Below are positions 33,803-42,762 of a stretch of 51,806 nucleotides of DNA, piece after piece. The stretch lies in NCBI GenBank assembly GCA_964569695.1, contig CAZMUA010000018.1:1-51806 (forward strand). Reading direction: 5' to 3'. A program made the position numbers and the translations under genes. Positions within the stretch are counted from its first letter, which is position 1, and every line of letters begins with the position of its first letter. This DNA is from UBA8106 sp964569695. Its GTDB lineage: Bacteria; Acidobacteriota; Vicinamibacteria; Vicinamibacterales; UBA823. Below the pieces are notes generated by a model. That model was not told where the DNA came from and searched no databases. It saw nothing but the letters and a program-made list of their open reading frames with translations.

Positions 33803-36800
33803 TTAGTTGGGCCGAGAAACAGGTGCCTTTTGACTAGCAGCAGGCTTCTTGTCGGTAGCACCATCTATTTCCTGACGCAACAATTCTGCAGCTTGCGCGC
33901 GGAACTCATCAACGGAAATATCACCGGCGTCGACCTTCTTCAACAAGCGCCGTTGCGCTTGATATTCAAGGTTCTCGATTCCAGCCTTGCTCTGCAAGAA
34001 ACGCCAAGACTTTCGTCGCTCGATGCAGAACAGCACCATCTGTCGAGAAAGCAAGTAATGCCCGGCTTTGCGAATCTGGTCTTTGGGTAAAGGTTCAGGG
34101 CCATCTTCGTCGGTCACAATATACACCTCGAAATCAGGGATATAAGACCGATGCTTGGGATCTAGAAATCGTCGCTGTACGACGTCGTCGAAGGTTAACC
34201 GAGGCAGAATGTCATCGAGATGCGTATATTTTGGTGCATCGTCGGCCTTAAATTTTTTCACGTGACGGCGGAATCGTGCTTCAGTCGTGCACCAGTGAGC
34301 AACCGTGTAGCGGTATCGGTCACCAGTCGCCTTATTCTTGGTGTCCCACCAGTCAGTCTTCACTGATGGATTACCCTTTAGATCGAAGGCTTCACTGTAA
34401 ATTTCTCCGCGCTTGGGATCAAAAACGAATTCTGGCATGCCACGGGAATCGCGAATCCGCTGGGCCTGCCTCACAGACATGTCATCAGCCACACCGTGCT
34501 CTGGCTGACACGACGTGAAGGTTTGATAAAACGCCGTGCCACGGTAGTCAAGACCGTCCAGCAATGATTTGTAGAACTTTGGCGCATTAGCAAGTGAAAC
34601 TTGTGCAACAAATGGTGAGCCGTGACCTGCAGTGAATGTTTCAGCCACGTTCTTCTTTTCACTCAATTTACCCTGAGTGGCCTTGCCCATCTGATTCATG
34701 TCGAAGCCACCGCACATAATCGATGAGTCTGAATTCTGACCACCCGTGTTCGAGTACACCTGAGTGTCGAGCATTAACATTTTGACGTTTGGCCGATTCT
34801 GTAAGATCACCTTCGATAAGTTCTGATAGCCGATATCACCCATTGCCCCATCACCACCAATGGCCCACGCCTTTGGTAATTCAATAATTTCCTGATGAGT
34901 CATCAGCGTATCGGTGAAGTGAGTGTACTCGAAATAATTATCGACAGAACACACGGGTTGGTCGTCGGCTAGCAATGCACTCGCAAGTCGCTCGGGAATA
35001 ACCGACCGGCGTGCGTGATCCATCATAAAGCTCTCACCAAACAGCCATGTAATGGTTGGCCCGTCTTGGAAGAGTGAGTTCATCCACGGATAGGGATGCG
35101 GATTACTTGGCGGCGTTGAACCGTAAACAGTGTTACAGCCAGTGCTCGCACCCATCGCCATGACCGACATGCCACTAGCGAGCCGCCCTTCCTGTACCTG
35201 TAGGTCTTTGTGATTGAACGCCTCTTGACGCAGCACCGCGACCAATGCGTCGACGATATCAGTGTCGTTTAATACACCATTATCGGCCAACCGTTGTGTG
35301 GTATCACTGTCGTTCTCACCACCGAGGCCCATGATGACGTGGGCGACTGCACGCTTGAACCGTTCGTAGTCCTCTGAATCACGCTGCTGAAGATCGGCCA
35401 GCCTCGCAACACCAACTTCCGATAATTGATCGGCTTTGTCACGCATACGGTCGGCCTTCGTGTGATACAGCGGTCGCATGAACGCTTCCGTCACTGATGC
35501 AACGGCCCTCAGAACACTTTTTTCGCCACAACCTGCGCATGCGCCATCACCAGAAACCAGCGCATCGTAATTCTTGCGCAACATGAGGTGATTCCTAAGC
35601 GCCGCATCCTTTGAATCTAGAGGAGATCCGTCGTCGTACAGACCGAGATATCGCGGTGGCGTATCGGCTAACGTATTTAAGAACGCCATCTGACTCAAAT
35701 GTTCTGCATTGAGAGCGTCGGTCTCTGGTTCCATTCGTAATGCATCGTGGTCACCACAGACTTCAACACAGGCGGCGCACCCTTTACATAAATCTGATAC
35801 GCCAATCATGAAAATCCCGCCAGCTCCTGCAGCCTTCTTTTCCTTCGAGGAGAAAATCGCATTCACCTTCGTAAACGCGACTGGCAAGTTCTCGACGATC
35901 TCGAACAGTTCGTCCTTAGTTGACTGCTTGACCGCACCGTTCAAACCTTCAATTTCGGTTCGGATAATCGTAGAAAATGATGTCTCCGCCTTAGCCTTAG
36001 CAGCGTCCAACATCTGGGTGCGTGCGTTTTCCTCAATCGTTGGAAGAGCCTTGAGTAAGACCTGGCGTTGATCAGGCTCGGTCACATAGTTCACGATAGC
36101 CGACCGTAGTACGCTCCCAATATCTTGGGCAGTGTTCGGCAGTGCAGTATCTGGACAGGCTACGATACATTCCATGCACTGCGTACAGTTCTCAGCAATA
36201 TAAACTGGCTTTTCACGGCGTGCCACGTACTTGGATGACGTCACACCCGTTCCAGCAGCCATCATTCCAACGGAAGACAATGGTGTCGCCGGTTGGTCGT
36301 ATTCGAGCCCTGCACGAAACTCGTTATCGAAATAACCAATGTCAAATAATGGAGCTTTGGTTGGTTGTCCCTTCGGAGGCTCAGCACCATAAAACTGGAA
36401 GCATCCCCCTTCATTCGCAGACTCCGAAGTCGCTACCATTGGTAATAGGGAGCGACCACGCATACTTGATCGATCTTGCGCATCCATCTCACCATGATCG
36501 ACCTTACGGATGCGTTCGAATCCATCAGTCATGACGGTCATGTTGGAATCCACGACTGCATCACCAAATCGTCCAAACTTTTTAACGTATTGTTGTCTTA
36601 CGACATCATTAAAGTGATCTTTCTTGATGTCGTTATCCTGGAGGAATGTTGATACACCAAAGAACGCTCCAAGAAACGCGTTACCTTGCATACGCAACTG
36701 TAAATCTGATCGACTCGTTGCATTACGAGCAATGTCAAAGCCTGGCAGCAAATAGACGTTAATTTCGTTATCGATAATGAATTGCCGGTGCTGCATCGGG

Positions 36801-38566
36801 ATACGTTCCCAAGCCTCTTCTGGGGTCTCATCCGACTCCCAGACAAAAGCCCCACCCTTCACCAGACCTTCGAGTGGATTCGTATGGGTAAAGGCCTTCG
36901 GATCACAACAGAGCACAACATTGACGTGACGCAAATCGCAATTAACACGAATGCGCTCCGGTGCTACAACGAGAAAATAGTTTGTCGGCGCACCCTTTTT
37001 CTCAGAGCCGTACTTTGGATTCGCACTAACGTGCACCAATTCCTTTAAGCGGCCGTGCTCGTCATACGCTTCATCGCGTTTCGATAGATAGCTCCCCAGT
37101 TCTCCGATGATTTCACCTAAGTTTTTACCGGTGGTGATCATGCCCCAACCACCAATCGAATGCAGTCTGACGGCGATCGCGCCTTCAGGCAATAACGATG
37201 GGGTTTCATCGGATTTCACTTCATACGGATGGTCAATCCCTAGCGCAAAAAATGTCTCGCCGTCAGACGCTCGCTTGCCATCGGTCCTGGCACGTGCACC
37301 AGTTGCATACTCGTAGGCACCGAGGATACCTTCCGGCCGAAAATCTCGAGACCCAAGACCATAAACACCACGATACAATCGTGGCATCTCCTCAACACTT
37401 ACTGCTGGCAAGTGCTGGTGCGTTAACTGCCTCGAATTCTCGATCGCCTTCTCCAAAGCAGTGCGGATGTCTCGTGCCATCGGGTTATCACCCGCCATCG
37501 CCTCGTCAGTTCGCTCAAGGACAATGACATTCTTCTTGCCAGTCAGCGCCTCGACGACCGCAGCTTCAGGGAAAGGTCGAATCACATTCAAGTGATACGA
37601 ACCAACGCTTTCTCCACGTGCACGAAGATGATCTACCGCAGCTTCAATATTCTCAGCCGCTGATCCCATAGAGACGAATACGGTTTCGGCGTCATCGGTC
37701 TCGTAACCCGAGATAAACCCGTAGTACCGCCCGGTCAACTCCCCAAATTCTTCGTACGCGTTCTCTAGAAAATCTAGAATTGGTTCAACAAAATTATTGC
37801 GACGGGCTACCACGCCCTGCATGAAGTGTTCTTGATTCTGCACCGGACCGAGTAGAAGAGGATTCTCTAAATCCACCATCCGTGGTACGCGTCGACGTTT
37901 CGGGCCAAAGAGCTCGCGCTGTGTCGCAGTTGGACACTCAATAAGGTCGTCAGCCGCGCCCATATAGTCACGAATCAACTGGGCTTCGTGTTTATAGAAA
38001 GTTCGCTCCAAATGGGATGTTAGGAAGCCATCCTGAATATTCATCCCAGGAGTCAGGGACAACTCACACACTTTCCGCAAAATAAGCGCCTGGTCAGCCG
38101 CTTGCTGGGCGTCTTTACCAAACACCATAATCCAACCGGTATCGAGCACACCGTATATGTCATCGTGGCCGCAATGCACATTTAAGGCATGCTTCGTCAA
38201 GGCGCGGGCTGCCACTTCGACAACCATCGTCGAGAGTTTTCCAGGTGCGTGATAATACTGCTCCGCAGCATAGGGCAGCCCCTGTCCGGACGTGAAATTA
38301 ACTACTCGGCGACCTGTTACAGACAGAGCCGTGGCCCCACCCTGAGCGGCATGCTCTCCCTCAGCTTCGATTGCCAAGGTTGACCCGCCAAACACGTTCA
38401 AATTTCCTTCAGCAAAGGACAGTTGATAGTTCTCACCCATCTCCGTCGAGGGTGTAATCGGAAAGAACACACCACCGTCACTCAGACGAGCCTCTGTGTG
38501 ATAGGCCACCAACTGGTTGCCATTGGTCGTTACACGAATTCCAGGATATTTTGCTCTATCGACCAT
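33803..38566 (-). CDS. nifJ: Large pyruvate:ferredoxin oxidoreductase-type enzyme
   Basis: A 1587-residue enzyme of the PFOR (NifJ) type that converts a 2-oxoacid (probably pyruvate) and CoA to acyl-CoA, CO2 and reduced ferredoxin. Domain order: pyruvate-binding half (residues ~5-420), the gamma/transferase part (~440-680), two ferredoxin clusters (CTQCMECIVACP at 794; CKGCAACVEVCG at 927), a third CAGCGE site near 1010, and the TPP motif GGDGAMGDIGYQNL near 1240 ending in YSNTGGQ. Known NifJ are ~1170-1230 residues; the excess is spread over an enlarged linker between the two clusters (133 residues against ~56 from memory), a long charged region near 1050-1110, and a C-terminal tail after ~1500. 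Cluster 2 lacks the usual Pro after the last Cys. No start-site SD is obvious. Confidence 0.9.
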   Translation of the reverse strand: MVDRAKYPGIRVTTNGNQLVAYHTEARLSDGGVFFPITPSTEMGENYQLSFAEGNLNVFGGSTLAIEAEGEHAAQGGATALSVTGRRVVNFTSGQGLPYAAEQYYHAPGKLSTMVVEVAARALTKHALNVHCGHDDIYGVLDTGWIMVFGKDAQQAADQALILRKVCELSLTPGMNIQDGFLTSHLERTFYKHEAQLIRDYMGAADDLIECPTATQRELFGPKRRRVPRMVDLENPLLLGPVQNQEHFMQGVVARRNNFVEPILDFLENAYEEFGELTGRYYGFISGYETDDAETVFVSMGSAAENIEAAVDHLRARGESVGSYHLNVIRPFPEAAVVEALTGKKNVIVLERTDEAMAGDNPMARDIRTALEKAIENSRQLTHQHLPAVSVEEMPRLYRGVYGLGSRDFRPEGILGAYEYATGARARTDGKRASDGETFFALGIDHPYEVKSDETPSLLPEGAIAVRLHSIGGWGMITTGKNLGEIIGELGSYLSKRDEAYDEHGRLKELVHVSANPKYGSEKKGAPTNYFLVVAPERIRVNCDLRHVNVVLCCDPKAFTHTNPLEGLVKGGAFVWESDETPEEAWERIPMQHRQFIIDNEINVYLLPGFDIARNATSRSDLQLRMQGNAFLGAFFGVSTFLQDNDIKKDHFNDVVRQQYVKKFGRFGDAVVDSNMTVMTDGFERIRKVDHGEMDAQDRSSMRGRSLLPMVATSESANEGGCFQFYGAEPPKGQPTKAPLFDIGYFDNEFRAGLEYDQPATPLSSVGMMAAGTGVTSSKYVARREKPVYIAENCTQCMECIVACPDTALPNTAQDIGSVLRSAIVNYVTEPDQRQVLLKALPTIEENARTQMLDAAKAKAETSFSTIIRTEIEGLNGAVKQSTKDELFEIVENLPVAFTKVNAIFSSKEKKAAGAGGIFMIGVSDLCKGCAACVEVCGDHDALRMEPETDALNAEHLSQMAFLNTLADTPPRYLGLYDDGSPLDSKDAALRNHLMLRKNYDALVSGDGACAGCGEKSVLRAVASVTEAFMRPLYHTKADRMRDKADQLSEVGVARLADLQQRDSEDYERFKRAVAHVIMGLGGENDSDTTQRLADNGVLNDTDIVDALVAVLRQEAFNHKDLQVQEGRLASGMSVMAMGASTGCNTVYGSTPPSNPHPYPWMNSLFQDGPTITWLFGESFMMDHARRSVIPERLASALLADDQPVCSVDNYFEYTHFTDTLMTHQEIIELPKAWAIGGDGAMGDIGYQNLSKVILQNRPNVKMLMLDTQVYSNTGGQNSDSSIMCGGFDMNQMGKATQGKLSEKKNVAETFTAGHGSPFVAQVSLANAPKFYKSLLDGLDYRGTAFYQTFTSCQPEHGVADDMSVRQAQRIRDSRGMPEFVFDPKRGEIYSEAFDLKGNPSVKTDWWDTKNKATGDRYRYTVAHWCTTEARFRRHVKKFKADDAPKYTHLDDILPRLTFDDVVQRRFLDPKHRSYIPDFEVYIVTDEDGPEPLPKDQIRKAGHYLLSRQMVLFCIERRKSWRFLQSKAGIENLEYQAQRRLLKKVDAGDISVDEFRAQAAELLRQEIDGATDKKPAASQKAPVSRPN

Positions 38567-38954
38567 AAAACATTTCTAGAAAGTCAAAACCGGAGTCCTC
38601 TAGGACCGCTTGCGAGGATACCAACATCAGATATAACAAGCGTCAATCTGTGTAATTTTTTCAACAATAATGCTATTAAACAGTTCTCCTGTTATCCCCC
38701 GAATTTACTGCGTTAATCAAATTGTCTACAGGGGGGTACAATTCCTTCTGTGTACGCCACAGTAGGATAACATGAGTGATAATCCAGAAGCGAACCCGAA
38801 ACGGAACTCAGTCATTAATTTCTTGTTAAACTATTGCTAAATATATTGCTTAAACCGTTTTGCAGACTTATAGATACCGCGCAAGTTCTTACTTCCCATT
38901 AGATGAGTAAACGGACATCGAAACCAGCTGTTAGGAAAAGTTGGAGAGGAACCT
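38567..38954. other. 388-bp divergent intergenic region
   Basis: This lies between the PFOR gene (minus) and the exported class V PLP enzyme (plus). It is AT-rich and contains no recognised gene or RNA. A plus-strand promoter candidate is described separately. Confidence 0.4.
38846..38874 (+). promoter_or_regulatory. Candidate promoter of the Tat-exported class V PLP enzyme
   Basis: TTGCTT, a 17-bp spacer, then TATAGA, about 80 bases upstream of the start at 38955. This is the best paired -35/-10 seen in the window. Confidence 0.45.
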
Positions 38955-40295
38955 ATGAAAATGCCAAGAAAGAATAGTAAGCATCGTTCAAGCGTTAACG
39001 TTTCCCGCCGCGGTTTCTTGCAAGGTTCAATGGCAGCCGTTGTGGGTGGCCTAACGACCAACGTCTCAAGCCCCGCTCTGCTGCATGGCGCCACCGGGTC
39101 GTCAAATCAGCTCTGGCGTGAACGAATCCGTCCCACTGGACCCCTCGATGAGATGTACTGGGCACGAGTCCGAAAAGAATTCAATATAGTCGACGACATT
39201 TCATACATGAACAACGGTACGATGGGGCCAATCCCGAATCCTGTCGTAGAAGCACAAACACGATATCTCAGGGAGCTCGCAGCCGACCCACGCGCTGGCG
39301 GAAGCCTTGAACCCGTCCGTGAGAAATTAGCGTCGTTCGTCGGTGCCGACCCTGACGAAATTGTGCTCACACGTAGCACTACCGAAGGCATGAAAATCTT
39401 CTGTCGTGGATTGGATCTGCAGCCAGGCGATGAAATCCTAATGTCCTCCCACGAGCATCCAGGGGGATATGGCTCCTGGAGGGCCCGCGAAGACCGAGAC
39501 GGTATCATCGTCCGCACGGTTGATATCCCTGCACCACCGGAAAGCGCTGAACAAGTCATTGACATCTGCGAAGCTGCCATCACCACCAAGACACGTGTCT
39601 TAGTTGTGAGCTACCCAATCTTCGTAACCGGCCTGTTGATGCCAATCAAAGGTTTGGCCGAAATGGCACATCGACATGGGGTACTGCTCTCCGTGGACGG
39701 CGCTCACGCACTGGGCATGCTGGACCTGCAGCTGCACGATTCTGGGGTGGACCATTTCTGCACGGCGGGACAAAAATGGTTACTAGCCGGAAGCGGTACT
39801 GGTCTCGCGTACTTCAAACGTGACGTACAAGAGCGAGTATGGGGCGATATGTGGCGACGAACTGACAGGAACGAGGACGGTGCACGAAAGTATGAAGTGT
39901 CAGGCCAGCGTCATATCCCATCAGCTCGTGGGATGGGAGACGCAGTCGACTTCCAACTGGCAATCGGCAAACAAAACATTCAGGCACGCGTACAGACACT
40001 CGCCAATCAACTCAAAACCGGCCTGCACGAAATCCCTGGAGTGGGAATTGGCACATCCGGGTCCGCTGAAATGAGTGGTGGATTGACAACATTCTTCATT
40101 GACGGAATCCCAAAGGCAAACACTCAAAAGGCTCTAATGGATCGCGAACGCATTTACATTCCTGGTAGTTCGTTAAATGATTTCGCGTGCCGAGTCTCAA
40201 CCCATTTTTACAACACGCCGGACGAGGTTGAACGGGTGCTGTCAGTTGTTCGCCATATCGCCGAGAATCGCTCAGCGTACTCGACAGGAGTCTAG
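38955..40295 (+). CDS. Tat-exported class V aminotransferase-fold PLP enzyme
   Basis: A 446-residue enzyme. It begins with a twin-arginine signal (SRRGFLQGSMAAVVGG) after a short basic region. The core is fold-type I class V, closest to isopenicillin N epimerase-like or cysteine-desulfurase-like proteins. Landmarks: YMNNGTMGPIPNPV, VLTRSTTEGMKIFCRG, the PLP Asp in VDGAHALGM, and Lys274 in TAGQKWLLAGSG. Since Tat carries folded proteins, PLP could be loaded before export. Function cannot be told: desulfurase, epimerase or lyase are all possible. The start ATG is preceded by GGAGAGGA. It converges on the formyltransferase-like gene, stops 16 bp apart. Confidence 0.85.
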   Translation: MKMPRKNSKHRSSVNVSRRGFLQGSMAAVVGGLTTNVSSPALLHGATGSSNQLWRERIRPTGPLDEMYWARVRKEFNIVDDISYMNNGTMGPIPNPVVEAQTRYLRELAADPRAGGSLEPVREKLASFVGADPDEIVLTRSTTEGMKIFCRGLDLQPGDEILMSSHEHPGGYGSWRAREDRDGIIVRTVDIPAPPESAEQVIDICEAAITTKTRVLVVSYPIFVTGLLMPIKGLAEMAHRHGVLLSVDGAHALGMLDLQLHDSGVDHFCTAGQKWLLAGSGTGLAYFKRDVQERVWGDMWRRTDRNEDGARKYEVSGQRHIPSARGMGDAVDFQLAIGKQNIQARVQTLANQLKTGLHEIPGVGIGTSGSAEMSGGLTTFFIDGIPKANTQKALMDRERIYIPGSSLNDFACRVSTHFYNTPDEVERVLSVVRHIAENRSAYSTGV

Positions 40296-40311
40296 AAACG
40301 AGTAGCCACTA

Positions 40312-41238
40312 TTATTCGCAGGTGGTGCCCTGTTTTACAGACGCCGCTGTAGCCCACTCGAACGCACTGGTCCGCTTGGCGCCATCCGGCATGGCCGTTT
40401 CAATCCGGACAGCACCACCATCACCACATTGAATGGTGACCCCGTTGTCGTCAATTCCCGTAACCATGCCGGGTGCTTCTGAGGCGCCACTTACAACGCA
40501 AGAGCCGTAGAATTTTACGGTTTTTCCATCAAGTGTCGTCCAAGCTCCCGGTTGGCGATCGCTGCCTCGAATCAAGTTATGGACCGCACGAGAGGGTTGC
40601 GTCCAGTCAATACGCGCGATGTCCCCTTCCCAAGGAGCCTCGTAGGTTGCCTCGGTTTCATCCTGTACAATCCGGGGAGCACTGCCATCAGCCACGAGTC
40701 TGACTGCCTCCACCAACGCGTCAACACCGACAGGGAAAAACTGCTCTCGATAGATGCTGTTGACCGTATCATTCTCACCAATTGGAAACCGTTTCTGCAA
40801 CAAAATCGGTCCAGTATCAAGACCTTGATCAACCCAGAAAATGGTCAAGCCTGCTTCGGATTCACCTTGTAACAGTGCGTAATTGATCGCGCTGCGCCCT
40901 CGATGCCGCGGCAGCAAGCTTGGGTGATACTGAATAGTGTCATGCGCCGGGTACTCCAAGACGCGCGCTGGGATAATCTGCGTAACAAACGCCATCACAT
41001 TGAGGTCTGGCTTCGTTGCCACATACTGTGCGTAAACCTCTTCATCCACCACACCCTTCTGTTGCCAGCGTTTCGGCTGCAAAAGAGTAACGCCGTCACG
41101 CCGTGCAAGTTCCGCTACCGGATCTGTCCGCTTGGTTTCAGGCGGGCCATAAACCCCAACAAGCTCATGGCCTGTCTCGCATAAACGCTCATAGACTGCA
41201 GCCCCAAACGGCGACTGTCCAAAAAATCCTATCCGCAT
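40312..41238 (-). CDS. Formyltetrahydrofolate hydrolase/formyltransferase-type protein
   Basis: A 308-residue cytosolic protein related to methionyl-tRNA formyltransferase and, more closely, to the N-terminal domain of 10-formyltetrahydrofolate dehydrogenase (ALDH1L). That domain takes the formyl group from 10-formyl-THF. Core motifs: YHPSLLPRHRGRSAIN (catalytic His105), WVDQGLDTG (Asp141), then INWDQPxxAxHNxIRG-like AVHNLIRGSDRQPGAW. The tRNA enzyme has Asn two residues before the His; here it is Gln, as ALDH1L also deviates. The dehydrogenase half is missing, so it is stand-alone. It could move a formyl group to an amino sugar or other amine instead. AAGGA lies 9 bases before the start. Confidence 0.8.
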   Translation of the reverse strand: MRIGFFGQSPFGAAVYERLCETGHELVGVYGPPETKRTDPVAELARRDGVTLLQPKRWQQKGVVDEEVYAQYVATKPDLNVMAFVTQIIPARVLEYPAHDTIQYHPSLLPRHRGRSAINYALLQGESEAGLTIFWVDQGLDTGPILLQKRFPIGENDTVNSIYREQFFPVGVDALVEAVRLVADGSAPRIVQDETEATYEAPWEGDIARIDWTQPSRAVHNLIRGSDRQPGAWTTLDGKTVKFYGSCVVSGASEAPGMVTGIDDNGVTIQCGDGGAVRIETAMPDGAKRTSAFEWATAASVKQGTTCE

Positions 41239-41407
41239 AAAGTGTCTTCCTTGATATCAATGAAACCGTAAGCAAACTTTTGACTTCGGAGAGTAACACA
41301 ACACCGCCAGTGTCACAGTCTATTAGTCAAACACAGAAAAACCTTCACAGTGGACCTGATAATAACGACAAAATAAATTTAAGTTAATTTCACGACGACT
41401 CGTCTTT

Positions 41408-41416
41408 TGCTACAAT
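41408..41416 (+). promoter_or_regulatory. Candidate extended -10 promoter for the lytic transglycosylase
   Basis: TG-C-TACAAT, about 63 bases upstream of the ATG at 41479. It lies inside the long open frame that begins at 41407, which supports the later start. Confidence 0.45.
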
Positions 41417-41478
41417 GCTCACCCATATTGATTAGCAACTCCCCCGCCAAAGTTTCATTCATACGGAGACGACCCATC

Positions 41479-42672
41479 ATGCAAGGGACCTTTCTGTTCG
41501 TAATGTCCTCTGTCATAGCAATGCATCTCACTGTTGTCAGCGGCCAAGAACTCCAACAAGCCCCCACCACAACGAAATCACCTTTGGAGTTGGAAGCCAT
41601 ATCACCCTCTTTTTTAGGCATGTATCGGAAGGTTATGGAAATTGAGGACGAAATCCGAAGCCATACCGATCAGTATGGACTGCCTTTTGATCTGGCACGT
41701 GCTGTCTGCCTCTACGAATCGGGTGGTAACGCAAACCTTTCCTCTGGTGCTGGTGCGCGGGGTTATTTCCAAGTAATGCCAGCGACGTTCCGTTCCCTGC
41801 GAGTGGAAACAAACATCGAAGCAGGCGTCAAGTATCTGACTCAAATGATTAAGCGATTCGACCGAGAAGATTACGCGGTCGCCGCTTATAATGGCGGACC
41901 CACCCGAGTAGCGCGACGACGGCCAATGTACCTCGAAACACTGCAGTACGTACTTGGGGTAGGTCACTTTCGGAATGTCCTCAAAACTCACGAATCTTCA
42001 CTCCGGTATCACGCTAACCAACTCCAGGTAACAACGGTTGCTGAAGGTGACGACTGGTGGCAGTTATCGCAGCGGTTGAATCTCCCAATCCTGCAACTAC
42101 GCCTGCACAACCCGTTTCTCGCGAACCGGCAATTGCGAGTCGGCCAACTCATTGCATATCCAACGGAACCACGAACCGACGTAGCGGTTCAACGTAATGG
42201 ACATTTGGAATACGTTACCCGAATCGGCGACAACTATTTCAATATCGCCGGCACCATGGGTGTGAATCTAGACACGATGCGTAAAGATAATGCGCTGTGG
42301 CATCTGGAGAACCTACCGCCCGGTCTGCGGCTGACCCTCTCAACCAACTGGAAGGGAGCACACGAAGTACATGCAGTGCAGGCTGGCGAAACCCTGCACA
42401 CCATTGCAGAGAATCTCAAGTCAGACCCGTGGAGAATCATCTGGGACAATCAGATTTGGAATCAGAACCTCGAAACCGGTATGACCCTTCGGGTCCGAAA
42501 AACACCCCCCAAACCGACCTATCTCGTGCATCGAGTCACCAGTGGTGAAAACCTTGGTGTTATTGCTCGCAGGTACGGCACTACAGTGGGGGCGATTCAA
42601 TCTGCGAACACCTTAGGACGGGGCACGTTGATTAGGATCGGTCAACGTCTTCGCATCCCAACCGTAAAGTAG
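41479..42672 (+). CDS. Lytic murein transglycosylase with LysM domains
   Basis: A 397-residue exported enzyme read from the ATG at 41479 (the frame is open from 41407, but that start precedes the promoter candidate). A Sec signal (FLFVMSSVIAMHLTVVSG) precedes an SLT/goose-lysozyme-like domain at about 48-165; catalytic Glu80 sits in CLYESGGN, with GARGYFQVMPAT and VAAYNGGP. Four LysM-like repeats follow (about 185-232, 243-290, 295-340, 348-396); the last is the clearest (VTSGENLGVIARRYG). It cleaves the glycan strand of peptidoglycan to anhydromuropeptides; the LysM units hold it on the wall. Similar to MltD-type enzymes, but without the lipobox. Confidence 0.9.
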   Translation: MQGTFLFVMSSVIAMHLTVVSGQELQQAPTTTKSPLELEAISPSFLGMYRKVMEIEDEIRSHTDQYGLPFDLARAVCLYESGGNANLSSGAGARGYFQVMPATFRSLRVETNIEAGVKYLTQMIKRFDREDYAVAAYNGGPTRVARRRPMYLETLQYVLGVGHFRNVLKTHESSLRYHANQLQVTTVAEGDDWWQLSQRLNLPILQLRLHNPFLANRQLRVGQLIAYPTEPRTDVAVQRNGHLEYVTRIGDNYFNIAGTMGVNLDTMRKDNALWHLENLPPGLRLTLSTNWKGAHEVHAVQAGETLHTIAENLKSDPWRIIWDNQIWNQNLETGMTLRVRKTPPKPTYLVHRVTSGENLGVIARRYGTTVGAIQSANTLGRGTLIRIGQRLRIPTVK

Positions 42673-42762
42673 TGTCCTAGCTGGTTAGAGCTTCCAACCT
42701 CAAGCAATAGAGCGTGCTCCTACTGGAAGAAACTCGCGCACTCAAATGATGTTCTGGCTCTA

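Noticed and set aside
36142..36534. 130-codon plus-strand frame inside the PFOR-type gene
   Set aside because: Antisense shadow of a well-supported domain region; no motif.
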